The position numbers and the translations under genes were made by a program. The notes beneath the pieces were generated by a model that worked only from the letters and a program-made list of their open reading frames with translations, was not told the DNA's origin and searched no databases. From Candidatus Pelagibacter communis (lineage in GTDB: Bacteria; Pseudomonadota; Alphaproteobacteria; Pelagibacterales; Pelagibacteraceae): a stretch of 64,000 nucleotides of DNA. The stretch is from positions 1 to 64,000 of the forward strand of contig NZ_CVSS01000051.1 of assembly GCF_001180185.1 (NCBI RefSeq), in the 5' to 3' direction. Below, piece after piece: positions 15,893 to 24,943 of this stretch (within the stretch, counting starts at the first letter, position 1; each line of letters opens with the position of its first letter).

Positions 15893-18762
15893 TGTTACCA
15901 AATTCAGAAAAAGATTTTTTAAAAAGACACATTGGACCTTCTAAAGAAGACCAATCAAAAATGTTAAAAGAATTAAATTATAAATCACTAGATGATCTGA
16001 TTGACAACACTGTGCCAGAAAAAATAAAGTTTAAGGGTGAACTTAATATTGGCGATTCAAATTCAGAGTACGAAGCATTAAGAAAATTAAGAGCAATTTC
16101 TAAAAAAAATCAAGTTTACTCAAATTTCATTGGTATGGGTTATTATGGAACTTACACACCCTATGTAATTTTGAGAAATATACTGGAAAATCCTGGTTGG
16201 TATACTTCATATACGCCTTATCAGCCTGAGGTAGCTCAAGGAAGACTTGAGATGTTATTGAACTTTCAACAAATGATTGTTGACTTTACAGGAATGGATA
16301 TTGCCAATGCCTCTTTATTAGATGAAGGTACAGCAGCAGCAGAGGCTATGGGTCTAAGTCACAGATTAAATAAAAAAGATAGTAATTTAGTTTTTGTTTC
16401 TGAAGATTGTCATCCTCAAACAATAGATGTAATTCAAACAAGAGCTGAGCCAATGGGTTTAAAGGTTTTAGTTGGTAAAGAAGATGAAGTTTTAGACCAG
16501 CTAAAAGAGGATTTAGTTTGTGGAATTTTACAATATCCAGGAACTTTAGGGGATATTAAAGACCCAAGTGAAGCAATTAGCAAAATTCACAAAAAAAATG
16601 GGAAGGCTATATTAGCTTGTGATCTGTTAGCTCTAGCAAAATTAAAAACACCTAGAGAACTTGGTGCCGACATTGCGGTTGGAAGCTCCCAAAGATTTGG
16701 TATTCCAATGGGATATGGAGGTCCGCATGCAGCTTTTTTTGCAACCAAAGATGAATATAAGAGATCAATGCCAGGAAGGATTGTTGGTGTATCAGTCGAT
16801 AGACATGGTAATAAGGCATATAGATTATCTTTACAAACAAGAGAGCAACACATCAGAAGAGATAAAGCGACTAGTAATATTTGTACTGCACAAGCTTTAT
16901 TAGCGATTGTGTCAGCAGCATACGCTATTTATCATGGTCCGGATGGAATTAAAAATATTTCTGAAAGAGTGTCTCAATTAGCAAAAAGTTTTGCTGATAA
17001 AATAAAACAGTCTGGATATGAACTTTATTCTAATCGTTTTTTTGATACGGTTACAATTATTACAAAAGAAAAAACTGATCAAATTTACAAGAACGCTCTT
17101 AACCAAAAAGTTAATATACGAAAAGTAAATTCTGAAATGCTAGCTGTTTCTTTTGATGAAAGAAAAAATGTTTATAGAGTAAATCAATTATTAAAAATTT
17201 TTAATGCAGCAGAGTCAATTAAAAAAGAGGATCCTTCAGTAAGTTTACCTAATTTGCCAAAAAATTTATTAAGAACTTCAAAATATTTAGAACATCCAGT
17301 TTTCAACTTATATCATTCAGAAACTGAAATGCTTAGATATTTAAAAAGATTAGAAGATAAAGATATAGCATTGAATAGAACTATGATTGCACTTGGCTCA
17401 TGCACAATGAAGTTAAACGCTGCTGCCGAAATGATACCAATATCATGGAAAGAATTTGCAGAACCTCATCCGTTTGTTCCAATTGAACAAATGGAAGGAT
17501 TTAGAGATTTATTTACTGATTTAAAAAATTGGTTACGGTCTATAACTGGTTTTTCAGGTGTTTCTTTACAACCTAATGCAGGTGCTCAAGGTGAGTATGC
17601 AGGCTTAATGGTTATTAGAAAATATCATCTAGATAGAGGTGAGCCTAATCGTAATATATGTTTAATTCCAAGTTCGGCACATGGTACTAACCCAGCAAGT
17701 GCACAAATGGTTGGCATGAAAGTGGTTGTTGTTAATTGTGATAAAGATGGAAATGTTGATTTTGACGATTTAAAGAAAAAAGCAGAGCAACATTCTGAAA
17801 ACCTTGGAGCATTAATGGTAACTTATCCATCTACCCATGGAGTATTTGAGGAAAAAATAACTGATATTTGTGAATTAGTTCATAAACATGGTGGTCAGGT
17901 ATATATGGATGGAGCAAATTTAAATGCTTTAGTTGGAATTGCAAAGCCTGGGAATTTTGGACCTGATGTTTGTCATATTAATTTACATAAAACATTTTGT
18001 ATTCCTCATGGTGGAGGAGGACCTGGAATGGGGCCCATTGCCTGTAAAAAACATTTACAAGTTTATCTACCTAACCATCCAGTAATAAAAGATTGTGGAC
18101 CAACAACTGGAATTGGTGCAGTGTCGGCAGCTCCTTGGGGTAGCTCAAGTATTTTGTCAATTTCTTGGATGTACATTAAAATGATGGGGTCTGCAGGATT
18201 AAAGCTTGCTTCTCAAGTTGCGATATTAAACGCAAATTATATTGCTCATAGATTAAAAGATCACTTTCCGATTTTATATAAAGGATCTAATGGGAATGTT
18301 GCACACGAGTGTATTATAGATATTAGAACGATAAAATCTGAAACAGGCATAACAGAAGAAGATATAGCTAAAAGATTAATAGATTTTGGTTTTCATGCAC
18401 CAACTATGTCTTGGCCTGTAGCTGGAACTATGATGATAGAGCCAACTGAAAGTGAAGGCTTGTCGGAGCTCGATAGATTCTGCGACACTTTAATAAAGAT
18501 AAAACAAGAAATAGACCAGATTAAATCAGGTAAGTTTGATAAAATTGACAATCCAATTAAGAATGCTCCTCACACTGATAGTGAACTAGCATCTGATAAC
18601 TGGACACATAAATACACTAGAGAAGAGGCAGCTTATCCAGCTAAATTTTTAAAAGCAAATAAGTTTTGGCCTCCAGTAGCAAGAGTAGATAATGTATATG
18701 GAGATAAAAACATTTTTTGTACATGTCCAAGTATGGATGAGTTTAAAGAAGATGCAGCATAG
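15892..18762 (+). CDS. gcvP: Glycine dehydrogenase (decarboxylating), fused P protein
   Basis: A full-length 956-residue P protein in which the two homologous halves (P1 and P2) are fused. It decarboxylates glycine with pyridoxal phosphate and loads the aminomethyl group on GcvH. Visible features are FIGMGYYGTYTPYVILRN and YTPYQPEVAQGRLEMLLNFQ in the first half, and in the second half GSCTMKLNAAAEM, SSAHGTNPASAQM and the PLP lysine in HINLHKTFCIPHGGGGPGMGP. It ends the gcv operon; a lipid-related operon starts seven bases later without an obvious terminator. Confidence 0.96.
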   Translation: MLPNSEKDFLKRHIGPSKEDQSKMLKELNYKSLDDLIDNTVPEKIKFKGELNIGDSNSEYEALRKLRAISKKNQVYSNFIGMGYYGTYTPYVILRNILENPGWYTSYTPYQPEVAQGRLEMLLNFQQMIVDFTGMDIANASLLDEGTAAAEAMGLSHRLNKKDSNLVFVSEDCHPQTIDVIQTRAEPMGLKVLVGKEDEVLDQLKEDLVCGILQYPGTLGDIKDPSEAISKIHKKNGKAILACDLLALAKLKTPRELGADIAVGSSQRFGIPMGYGGPHAAFFATKDEYKRSMPGRIVGVSVDRHGNKAYRLSLQTREQHIRRDKATSNICTAQALLAIVSAAYAIYHGPDGIKNISERVSQLAKSFADKIKQSGYELYSNRFFDTVTIITKEKTDQIYKNALNQKVNIRKVNSEMLAVSFDERKNVYRVNQLLKIFNAAESIKKEDPSVSLPNLPKNLLRTSKYLEHPVFNLYHSETEMLRYLKRLEDKDIALNRTMIALGSCTMKLNAAAEMIPISWKEFAEPHPFVPIEQMEGFRDLFTDLKNWLRSITGFSGVSLQPNAGAQGEYAGLMVIRKYHLDRGEPNRNICLIPSSAHGTNPASAQMVGMKVVVVNCDKDGNVDFDDLKKKAEQHSENLGALMVTYPSTHGVFEEKITDICELVHKHGGQVYMDGANLNALVGIAKPGNFGPDVCHINLHKTFCIPHGGGGPGMGPIACKKHLQVYLPNHPVIKDCGPTTGIGAVSAAPWGSSSILSISWMYIKMMGSAGLKLASQVAILNANYIAHRLKDHFPILYKGSNGNVAHECIIDIRTIKSETGITEEDIAKRLIDFGFHAPTMSWPVAGTMMIEPTESEGLSELDRFCDTLIKIKQEIDQIKSGKFDKIDNPIKNAPHTDSELASDNWTHKYTREEAAYPAKFLKANKFWPPVARVDNVYGDKNIFCTCPSMDEFKEDAA

Positions 18763-18768
18763 TTGTTA

Positions 18769-20007
18769 ATGAAAATTGCTGTTATTGGTTCAGGAATTTC
18801 AGGGTTAAGCGCAGCATATTATTTATCAAAAAAACACAATGTAGATCTTTTTGAGAGAGAAGACCATTTTGGAGGACATTCTCATACAATTGATTTAGTT
18901 TTTGATAAAAAAAAAGTTTCTGTAGATATTGGCTTTATTGTGTTTAATTTCAAAACTTATCCAAATCTAATAAATTTTTTTAGAGAAAATGATATTCAAA
19001 TTGAAAAAAGCGACATGTCTTTCTCCGTTTCAGTAGATAATACAAAATTTGAATATTGCGGAAAAGGTTTAAATGGAATTTTTTCAAATAAATCGAATTT
19101 ATTTAATATTGAATTTTTAAAAATGTTTTTTGATATTTTAAAATTTTATAAAAAAAGCGATCAAGAAACTATTTCGGATGAAAAAATTACTTTAGGAGAA
19201 TATTTAAAAAGAAACAAATTATCTAAAACATTCGTAGATTATCATATCATACCTATGGTATCTGCAATCTGGTCTATGCCTCCTTATGAGGCAAGTAAAA
19301 TGCCAATAAGCTTTTTTCTAAAATTTTTTCAAAATCATGGTTTGTTTAAATTAAAAAATAGACCTAAGTGGTATACAGTATCTAACAGAAGTAGAACTTA
19401 TGTGAGTAAAATAATTTCCCAAATAAGTGGAGAACATTATAAAAATTATAATGTTACAAAAATAAAAAGAAAATCAGTAGGTTTAGATTTGTACTATGGT
19501 GGAGAAAACGAATTCTTTGGTTATGATAAAGCAATATTAGCCACTCATGCAGATGAGGCCTTAAAATTAATTGAAAATCCTACTGAAGATGAAAAAAATA
19601 TTCTTTCAAATTTCAGTTATAAGGAAAATACAGCTTATATACATACAGATCATCGAGCAATGCCAAAAAATAAAAAAGCTTGGTCTTCATGGAACTCCTC
19701 AATAGATGATAAAGATTTAAGTAAAAATTCAATAACATATTGGTTGAATTTATTACAAAACTTAAAATGTAATCAAAATATTTTTTTGACTTTAAATCCC
19801 TATTTTGAGATTGATGAGTCAAAAGTATTAAAAAAAGTCAGATTTACTCATCCTTATTATGATCAGACAGCTTTAGATGCGCAATCAGGGCTTGTTAATT
19901 TACAAAATCGTAAAGATTTACTTTTTTGTGGAAGTTATTTTGGTTACGGATTTCATGAAGATGGCTTAAAATCATCTATTGAAATGTTGAAATACCTTAA
20001 TGATTAA
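18769..20007 (+). CDS. FAD-dependent amine-oxidase-like oxidoreductase (lipid module)
   Basis: A flavoprotein of 412 residues with the dinucleotide site IAVIGSGISGLSAAYYLSKK at the N terminus and FEREDHFGGHSHTID, a pattern shared with UfaD-type fatty acyl dehydrogenases and phytoene-desaturase-like enzymes. The C terminus has FCGSYFGYGFHEDGLKSS, the closing FAD motif. A TTG at 18763 would add two residues; the ATG was preferred. In many proteobacteria this gene is followed by DUF1365 and a cyclopropane-fatty-acid-synthase-like gene, exactly as here. An acyl-chain desaturation or oxidation role is inferred from that context. Confidence 0.8.
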   Translation: MKIAVIGSGISGLSAAYYLSKKHNVDLFEREDHFGGHSHTIDLVFDKKKVSVDIGFIVFNFKTYPNLINFFRENDIQIEKSDMSFSVSVDNTKFEYCGKGLNGIFSNKSNLFNIEFLKMFFDILKFYKKSDQETISDEKITLGEYLKRNKLSKTFVDYHIIPMVSAIWSMPPYEASKMPISFFLKFFQNHGLFKLKNRPKWYTVSNRSRTYVSKIISQISGEHYKNYNVTKIKRKSVGLDLYYGGENEFFGYDKAILATHADEALKLIENPTEDEKNILSNFSYKENTAYIHTDHRAMPKNKKAWSSWNSSIDDKDLSKNSITYWLNLLQNLKCNQNIFLTLNPYFEIDESKVLKKVRFTHPYYDQTALDAQSGLVNLQNRKDLLFCGSYFGYGFHEDGLKSSIEMLKYLND

Positions 20008-20764
20008 TTCTTGTATATATAATGGAACTGTAATTCACAAAAGATTTAAACCAAAAGAACATTTCTTCAAATATAAAGTTTTTTCACTTTTAATTGACCT
20101 ATCAGAAATACAAAAATTATGTGAACAAATAAAATTTTTCTCTCTAAATAAATTTAATTTGATAAGTTTTTATGAAAGAGATCATGGAGCTAGAGATGGC
20201 ACGTCATTAGAAAAGTGGGTAAAAAATAATCTTGAAAATACTGATATAGATATAGAAGGAATTAAAATAAAACTTTTGTGCTATCCTCGTATACTCGGCT
20301 ATGTTTTTAATCCACTAAGTATTTTTTTTATTTATAATAAAAATGATAAACTTGTTTCAATTTTATATGAAGTAAAAAACACATTTGGGGAACAACATAC
20401 ATATATTTTTAAAGTTGAAAATCAAAATAATTTAATTCAAAATAATTGCTCTAAGAAATTTCATGTTTCACCGTTTATTGACATGGACTGTAATTATTTT
20501 TTTAGGATTTTGAATCCAACCAAAAAATTATCAGTTGTAATTGATCAATATGATAAAGAAGGTAAAATACTTTTTGCGTCTCAAGAGGGAAAACGATCTG
20601 ATTTAACTGGTAAAAATTTAATGAATTCCTACTTAAAACACCCTTTTATGACATTTAAAATTATCTCAGCGATACATTTTGAAGCGTTCAAATTATGGAT
20701 CAAAGGAATTAAGTTTGTAAAAAAAAAACTTAAAATAAGAAATAATGTAACTACAGAAAACTAA
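20000..20764 (+). CDS. DUF1365 family protein
   Basis: A 254-residue DUF1365 protein with the start SCIYNGTVIHKRFKPKEHFFKYKVFSLLIDL, the segment RILGYVFNPLSIFF and HVSPFIDMDCNYFFRI. The biochemical function is not established; it regularly accompanies FAD oxidoreductases and cyclopropane-fatty-acid synthases. It overlaps the preceding gene by eight bases and the next by one, so the three are translationally linked. Confidence 0.82.
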   Translation: MINSCIYNGTVIHKRFKPKEHFFKYKVFSLLIDLSEIQKLCEQIKFFSLNKFNLISFYERDHGARDGTSLEKWVKNNLENTDIDIEGIKIKLLCYPRILGYVFNPLSIFFIYNKNDKLVSILYEVKNTFGEQHTYIFKVENQNNLIQNNCSKKFHVSPFIDMDCNYFFRILNPTKKLSVVIDQYDKEGKILFASQEGKRSDLTGKNLMNSYLKHPFMTFKIISAIHFEAFKLWIKGIKFVKKKLKIRNNVTTEN

Positions 20765-21942
20765 TGTTTTTATATAGAGCATCAGATAAATTGGTTTTTA
20801 AATTTTTAGAAAAAATTAATTATGGTTATTTAGAATTAACAACGTTTGAAGGCGATCTTTTGAAATTTGGAAATCCTGATCAAAAATTAAAAGCAAATAT
20901 TTTCATCAAAAAAAATAATTTTAATTACAATTTAATAAGAGGAGGTAGTATTGGATTTGCCGAAAGTTATATGAGGGGTGAGTTTCAAACTGATAATTTA
21001 TCGAACTTAATTGAGTTGACAGCAAGAAATATCAATATCATATATAAATTTTCAGGCCTTCTTGATATGCCTGTGATAAATTATGTTAAAAATAAAATAA
21101 TTAAAAATACAAAAAAAAGAAGTAAAGCAAATATTGCTAAACATTATGATTTGGGAAATGACTTTTTTTCACTTTGGTTAGATGAAACCTTAACTTACTC
21201 AGGTGCTATTTTTGATGATAATTCCAAAAATCTTTCTGAGGCTCAAAATAACAAATATCAAAAATTAATAGATTTAATTAAACCTGGTAATGGTGACAAA
21301 ATTTTAGAAATTGGTTGTGGCTGGGGCGGATTTGCAGAGTATTTAGGTAAAAAATATGATGTCAAACTTGACTGTATTACAATATCACAAAAACAGTTTG
21401 AGTTTGCAAAAGAAAGAATTTTTAAATGTGGATTAAACGAAAAAGTCAATATTGAAATAAAAGATTATCGAGATCTCCAAGGAAAATACAATTCAATAGC
21501 TTCAATTGAGATGATAGAAGCAGTTGGTCAAAATTATCTAAAGGGTTATTTCAACACTATTAAAAAAAATTTGTCTGAAGGTGGAAAGGTAGCTATTCAA
21601 GCTATCACGATAGATGATAGGTTGTTTAATAGATATAAAAACAAACAAGATTTTATACAAAAGTATATTTTTCCAGGAGGTTTTTTACCAAATAAGAACA
21701 CTATAAATCGTTATGTTTCAGAAAATGATCTGACCATAAATTCATATATTTCTTATGCTGATCATTATGCCAACACCTTAGCTTTGTGGAGAAATGAATT
21801 CATTAAGAAATGGGAAATAATCAGGAAACAAGGCTTTGACATAACATTTAAAAGAATGTGGGAATTTTATCTTTCGTATTGCGAGGCTGGTTTTAAGTCG
21901 AAAAATATCGATTTGATACAATTTTCAATGCAAAACAAATAG
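20764..21942 (+). CDS. Cyclopropane-fatty-acid synthase-like SAM methyltransferase
   Basis: This 392-residue methyltransferase matches the CFA synthase family, which adds a methylene or methyl group from S-adenosylmethionine to the double bond of membrane phospholipid acyl chains. Visible are IAKHYDLGNDFFSLWLDETLTYSGAIF, the SAM site ILEIGCGWGGFAEYL, SIEMIEAVGQNY and the end region YLSYCEAGFKSKNIDLIQF. UfaM-like enzymes that start furan fatty acid synthesis belong to the same family, so cyclopropane versus methyl product cannot be decided from sequence. Confidence 0.87.
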   Translation: MFLYRASDKLVFKFLEKINYGYLELTTFEGDLLKFGNPDQKLKANIFIKKNNFNYNLIRGGSIGFAESYMRGEFQTDNLSNLIELTARNINIIYKFSGLLDMPVINYVKNKIIKNTKKRSKANIAKHYDLGNDFFSLWLDETLTYSGAIFDDNSKNLSEAQNNKYQKLIDLIKPGNGDKILEIGCGWGGFAEYLGKKYDVKLDCITISQKQFEFAKERIFKCGLNEKVNIEIKDYRDLQGKYNSIASIEMIEAVGQNYLKGYFNTIKKNLSEGGKVAIQAITIDDRLFNRYKNKQDFIQKYIFPGGFLPNKNTINRYVSENDLTINSYISYADHYANTLALWRNEFIKKWEIIRKQGFDITFKRMWEFYLSYCEAGFKSKNIDLIQFSMQNK

Positions 21943-21960
21943 AAAATTAATGGAGTATTT

Positions 21961-22509
21961 ATGCGACATTTAAAAATATATAAATCAATTTTATTGATAA
22001 TTTCATTATTCTTAATTACAAGTTGCGCAAAAAATAGCGCTATGAAACCAGAAGATTTTATAAATAAAGAGCCAAAATTAATTATTGAAGAGTATTTAAC
22101 TGGTAATGTTAAGGCTTGGGGAATTTTACAAAATAGATCTGGAAAAGTTACGAGGCAATTTTCTGCTGATTTAGATGGTACTTGGGATGGCAAACAGTTA
22201 ATCCTTAAAGAGAAATTTAATTGGGATGATGGAGAAGTTCAGTATAGAGAATGGACTATATTAAAGATAGATGAAAATTATTATGAGGGTACAGCTGGAG
22301 ATGTCGTAGGTAAAGCAAAAGGATATCAATACGGATCAGCATTTAAATTTGAGTATGATTTAATTGTTCCTTTTAAGGGTAAAGAAATTAAAGTTACCTT
22401 TGATGATTGGATTTTTAAACAGGATGATCAAGTGGCAATAAACAGGGCAACTTTATCAAAATTTGGATTTAAGGTAGGAGAACTCACTGTTTTTTTCTTT
22501 AAGTCTTAA
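21961..22509 (+). CDS. DUF3833 lipoprotein
   Basis: A 182-residue protein with a lipoprotein signal (hydrophobic stretch then LITSC, cysteine at about residue 22) and the DUF3833 pattern: PKLIIEEYLTGNVKAWGILQNRSGKVTRQFSADLDGTW and FNWDDGEVQYREWTI. It follows the CFA-like gene by 18 bases and is a common fourth member of this lipid module. It probably acts at the envelope; its activity is unknown. Its 3' end overlaps the convergent gene by 11 bases. Confidence 0.8.
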   Translation: MRHLKIYKSILLIISLFLITSCAKNSAMKPEDFINKEPKLIIEEYLTGNVKAWGILQNRSGKVTRQFSADLDGTWDGKQLILKEKFNWDDGEVQYREWTILKIDENYYEGTAGDVVGKAKGYQYGSAFKFEYDLIVPFKGKEIKVTFDDWIFKQDDQVAINRATLSKFGFKVGELTVFFFKS

Positions 22510-23803
22510 TTTTTAAACTATTATTAAAATATTCTAAATATAACATTATTATTAGTGGTGTAATATTGAAAATTAGTCTATTTATTCCATGTTTAATATT
22601 AAATTCTTGATTATCCACTAGCAAATATACACCTAAGAGAAAAAGTAAATTTAATAAAATACAAATTTCTAAATACTGAATTTTAATTTTTACTAATTTT
22701 ATCAAAGTATAAATTAATAGCCCAGAAAGTAATAACAAACTTTGAAAATGTGCATATACTAAATATTCAACAATTATAAATATTCTTTCAATTGTTATTT
22801 TTGATAATAAACTTGTTAAAGATAAATCTGTTATTACAGATTTATTTAAGGAAATTTCTAAATTGTAAATATAGAATACTAAAATTTTAACTCCAATTAA
22901 ACTCATTGTAATTAAAAGATATAAAGTGTTTAATTTAGTATTTTTTCTATCTAAAAAAAATAATGTTACAATTAAAAAAATTACATAAAACATACCCTCT
23001 TGTTTTGTCCAAATAATTAAATTACAGCACAAAATTATTGAAAATATATTTAAAAAATAATTACTATTTATTTTTTTTATAAATTTTATTTTGTAATAAT
23101 TATTCATTATAATCGCAATAAATGAAAAAATTAATATTTCTTGATTCCCTGAGAATAATAAATCGTAGTCATATATAATTATTAAAAAAAGTAAGAAAAA
23201 TAAAACTTTTTTATTATCATTGATCTTAAAATTATCTATTAAAGTAATTAAAGAATAGCAAAATATAAAAACAAGTATTAATCTACTAGCATATTCGTAA
23301 TCAATAAAACTTATTTTCCAATTTATAGATGTAATAAGTGCACCCAAATATGGATAATGAGGATTTCCTGCATCACTAAGATTTTCAATTTTGTAGCCAT
23401 TATAGAAATTTAATACTTTACTAGTCCAAAATTTTTCTGAGTCCCATGATATAAATATTTTATTAGCAACATCAATCGATAATACAAATGATATAAATAA
23501 TACAAATAATATTAATACTTTGTGATTTAAAATAATTTTCTGATATTTAACTATTTCTTTTTTAATATTTATTAAAAGAACAATTAAAAATATTAAAAAT
23601 ATAATTTTTAAGATTTGTGATAGATTTAAATTTAAGAAAGAGAGAAACAAAATGATATTAAAATATATTAAAAAATTAGTTGTTGTGTTTTCAAAAAAAT
23701 TTAAATTTAAAAGATTATATTTTTTAAAAAAAACTAATGGGCTTATTGAAAAAAAAACAGTCAATAAAATTAAATTTAAAAATATAAAAAATAATTCAGT
23801 CAT
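22499..23803 (-). CDS. Polytopic membrane protein, possible GT-C-like glycosyltransferase
   Basis: The 434-residue protein has roughly ten to twelve hydrophobic segments. A periplasmic loop after the third or fourth holds ISWDSEKFWTSKVLNFYNG and GNPHYPYLGALITSINWK, reminiscent of the acidic first loop of GT-C glycosyltransferases that use polyprenyl-linked sugars, with TKQEG further on. The sequence is extremely rich in Ile, Leu, Phe and Asn. It overlaps the next upstream gene by eight bases and sits at the end of a cluster with a family 2 glycosyltransferase. The glycosyltransferase idea is a weak inference. Confidence 0.6.
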   Translation of the reverse strand: MTELFFIFLNLILLTVFFSISPLVFFKKYNLLNLNFFENTTTNFLIYFNIILFLSFLNLNLSQILKIIFLIFLIVLLINIKKEIVKYQKIILNHKVLILFVLFISFVLSIDVANKIFISWDSEKFWTSKVLNFYNGYKIENLSDAGNPHYPYLGALITSINWKISFIDYEYASRLILVFIFCYSLITLIDNFKINDNKKVLFFLLFLIIIYDYDLLFSGNQEILIFSFIAIIMNNYYKIKFIKKINSNYFLNIFSIILCCNLIIWTKQEGMFYVIFLIVTLFFLDRKNTKLNTLYLLITMSLIGVKILVFYIYNLEISLNKSVITDLSLTSLLSKITIERIFIIVEYLVYAHFQSLLLLSGLLIYTLIKLVKIKIQYLEICILLNLLFLLGVYLLVDNQEFNIKHGINRLIFNITPLIIMLYLEYFNNSLKIKT

Positions 23804-24242
23804 TTTTCCTTAAAAACAAACATTTATTTTGATGATTATCTAAAATTTCATATTTTTTTAAATCAAAGTTTGAAAGGGACTGATCGTAATTTAATAAAAT
23901 TATTTCATCCTGATTTATTTTTGGGTCATGAAATAAAAATATCCAATAAGGTTTTTTTCTTTTAATAGGATCTAAATTAATTATTTTGGGTACAGAATTC
24001 TGATTCATTGTTTTACTAAATTTTTTATAAATATGATAAATGTAACCATGAGAAGATTTATTACAAAAACCAGAATAAAAAACATTATTATATGATGATA
24101 TAAACCTTTCTTCATAATTATCTTTAAGCAAATCATAAACATTTTTTGGAAAATTTGTTAATTTCAAAAAGAAAAAAATTAATAAAACTAAGAAAATAAT
24201 ACTAGTCTTTTTGTTTTTAATAAATTTACGATTCAAAATCAT
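23796..24242 (-). CDS. Hypothetical single-pass membrane-anchored protein
   Basis: A 148-residue protein not recognised as any family. One hydrophobic segment near residues 15-32 follows a positively charged start (MILNRKFIKNKKTS), so a periplasmic domain on an anchor is expected. Three cysteines occur, at the FYSGFCNKS region and near the end. It lies between the polytopic gene and the glycosyltransferase gene with overlap or close spacing, which suggests a shared envelope-glycan role. Confidence 0.55.
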   Translation of the reverse strand: MILNRKFIKNKKTSIIFLVLLIFFFLKLTNFPKNVYDLLKDNYEERFISSYNNVFYSGFCNKSSHGYIYHIYKKFSKTMNQNSVPKIINLDPIKRKKPYWIFLFHDPKINQDEIILLNYDQSLSNFDLKKYEILDNHQNKCLFLRKND

Positions 24243-24256
24243 TTGATTTAATATAA

Positions 24257-24943
24257 TTAGTCAAAAAATGAATAATAGATAATACAGTAAATAGCTCGAA
24301 AACCATCTTTCCATGTAATTTTTTTTCCTTCAGAATATTTTCTACCAAAATATTTAATTCCTACTTCATAAACTCTTATATCCTTTTTTGCAATTTTTGC
24401 AGTTATTTCAGGCTCAAATCCAAAACGATTTTCTTTTAAATCTACACCTTTAATGATTTCTGCTTTAAATGCCTTATAACAACATTCCATATCTGTTAAA
24501 CTTAAATTAGTAAACATATTAGATAGAATTGTAAGAAATTTATTTCCTAAAGAGTGCCAAAAAAATAATACTCTTTTTTGGTCTGAGCCAATAAATCTAG
24601 AGCCATAAACAACATCTGCATAATTTTCTTTAATTGGGTTTATCAACTTTTCATAATCATAGGGGTCATATTCTAAATCAGCATCTTGAATCAATATTAT
24701 ATCCCCAGACGCTATTTGAATCCCTTTTTTTATACAATAACCTTTACCATAATTTTTATCATTTAAACTAATTGAACTAACTTGGTCTTTAATATTTTCT
24801 AATTTTTTTCTTGTTCCATCTGTTGAGTAATCGTCAACTACAATTATTTCTTTATCAAAATTTTTTTGTTTATTTACTTTTTCTATTATCTTTTCAATTG
24901 TTCTATGTTCATTATAACATGGTACAATTATACTTATTTTCAT
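24257..24943 (-). CDS. Family 2 glycosyltransferase (dolichol-phosphate mannosyltransferase-like)
   Basis: A GT-A fold glycosyltransferase of 228 residues with the start MKISIIVPCYNEHRTIEKII, the metal- and sugar-nucleotide-binding IVVDDYSTDGT and ILIQDADLEYDP, and MECCYKAFKAEII near the acceptor site. These enzymes move a sugar from a nucleotide donor to a polyprenyl phosphate or lipid. Translation from an upstream codon at 24982 is open, but the ATG overlapping the stop of the radical SAM gene (TAATG) gives the family N terminus and was chosen. Confidence 0.85.
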   Translation of the reverse strand: MKISIIVPCYNEHRTIEKIIEKVNKQKNFDKEIIVVDDYSTDGTRKKLENIKDQVSSISLNDKNYGKGYCIKKGIQIASGDIILIQDADLEYDPYDYEKLINPIKENYADVVYGSRFIGSDQKRVLFFWHSLGNKFLTILSNMFTNLSLTDMECCYKAFKAEIIKGVDLKENRFGFEPEITAKIAKKDIRVYEVGIKYFGRKYSEGKKITWKDGFRAIYCIIYYSFFD

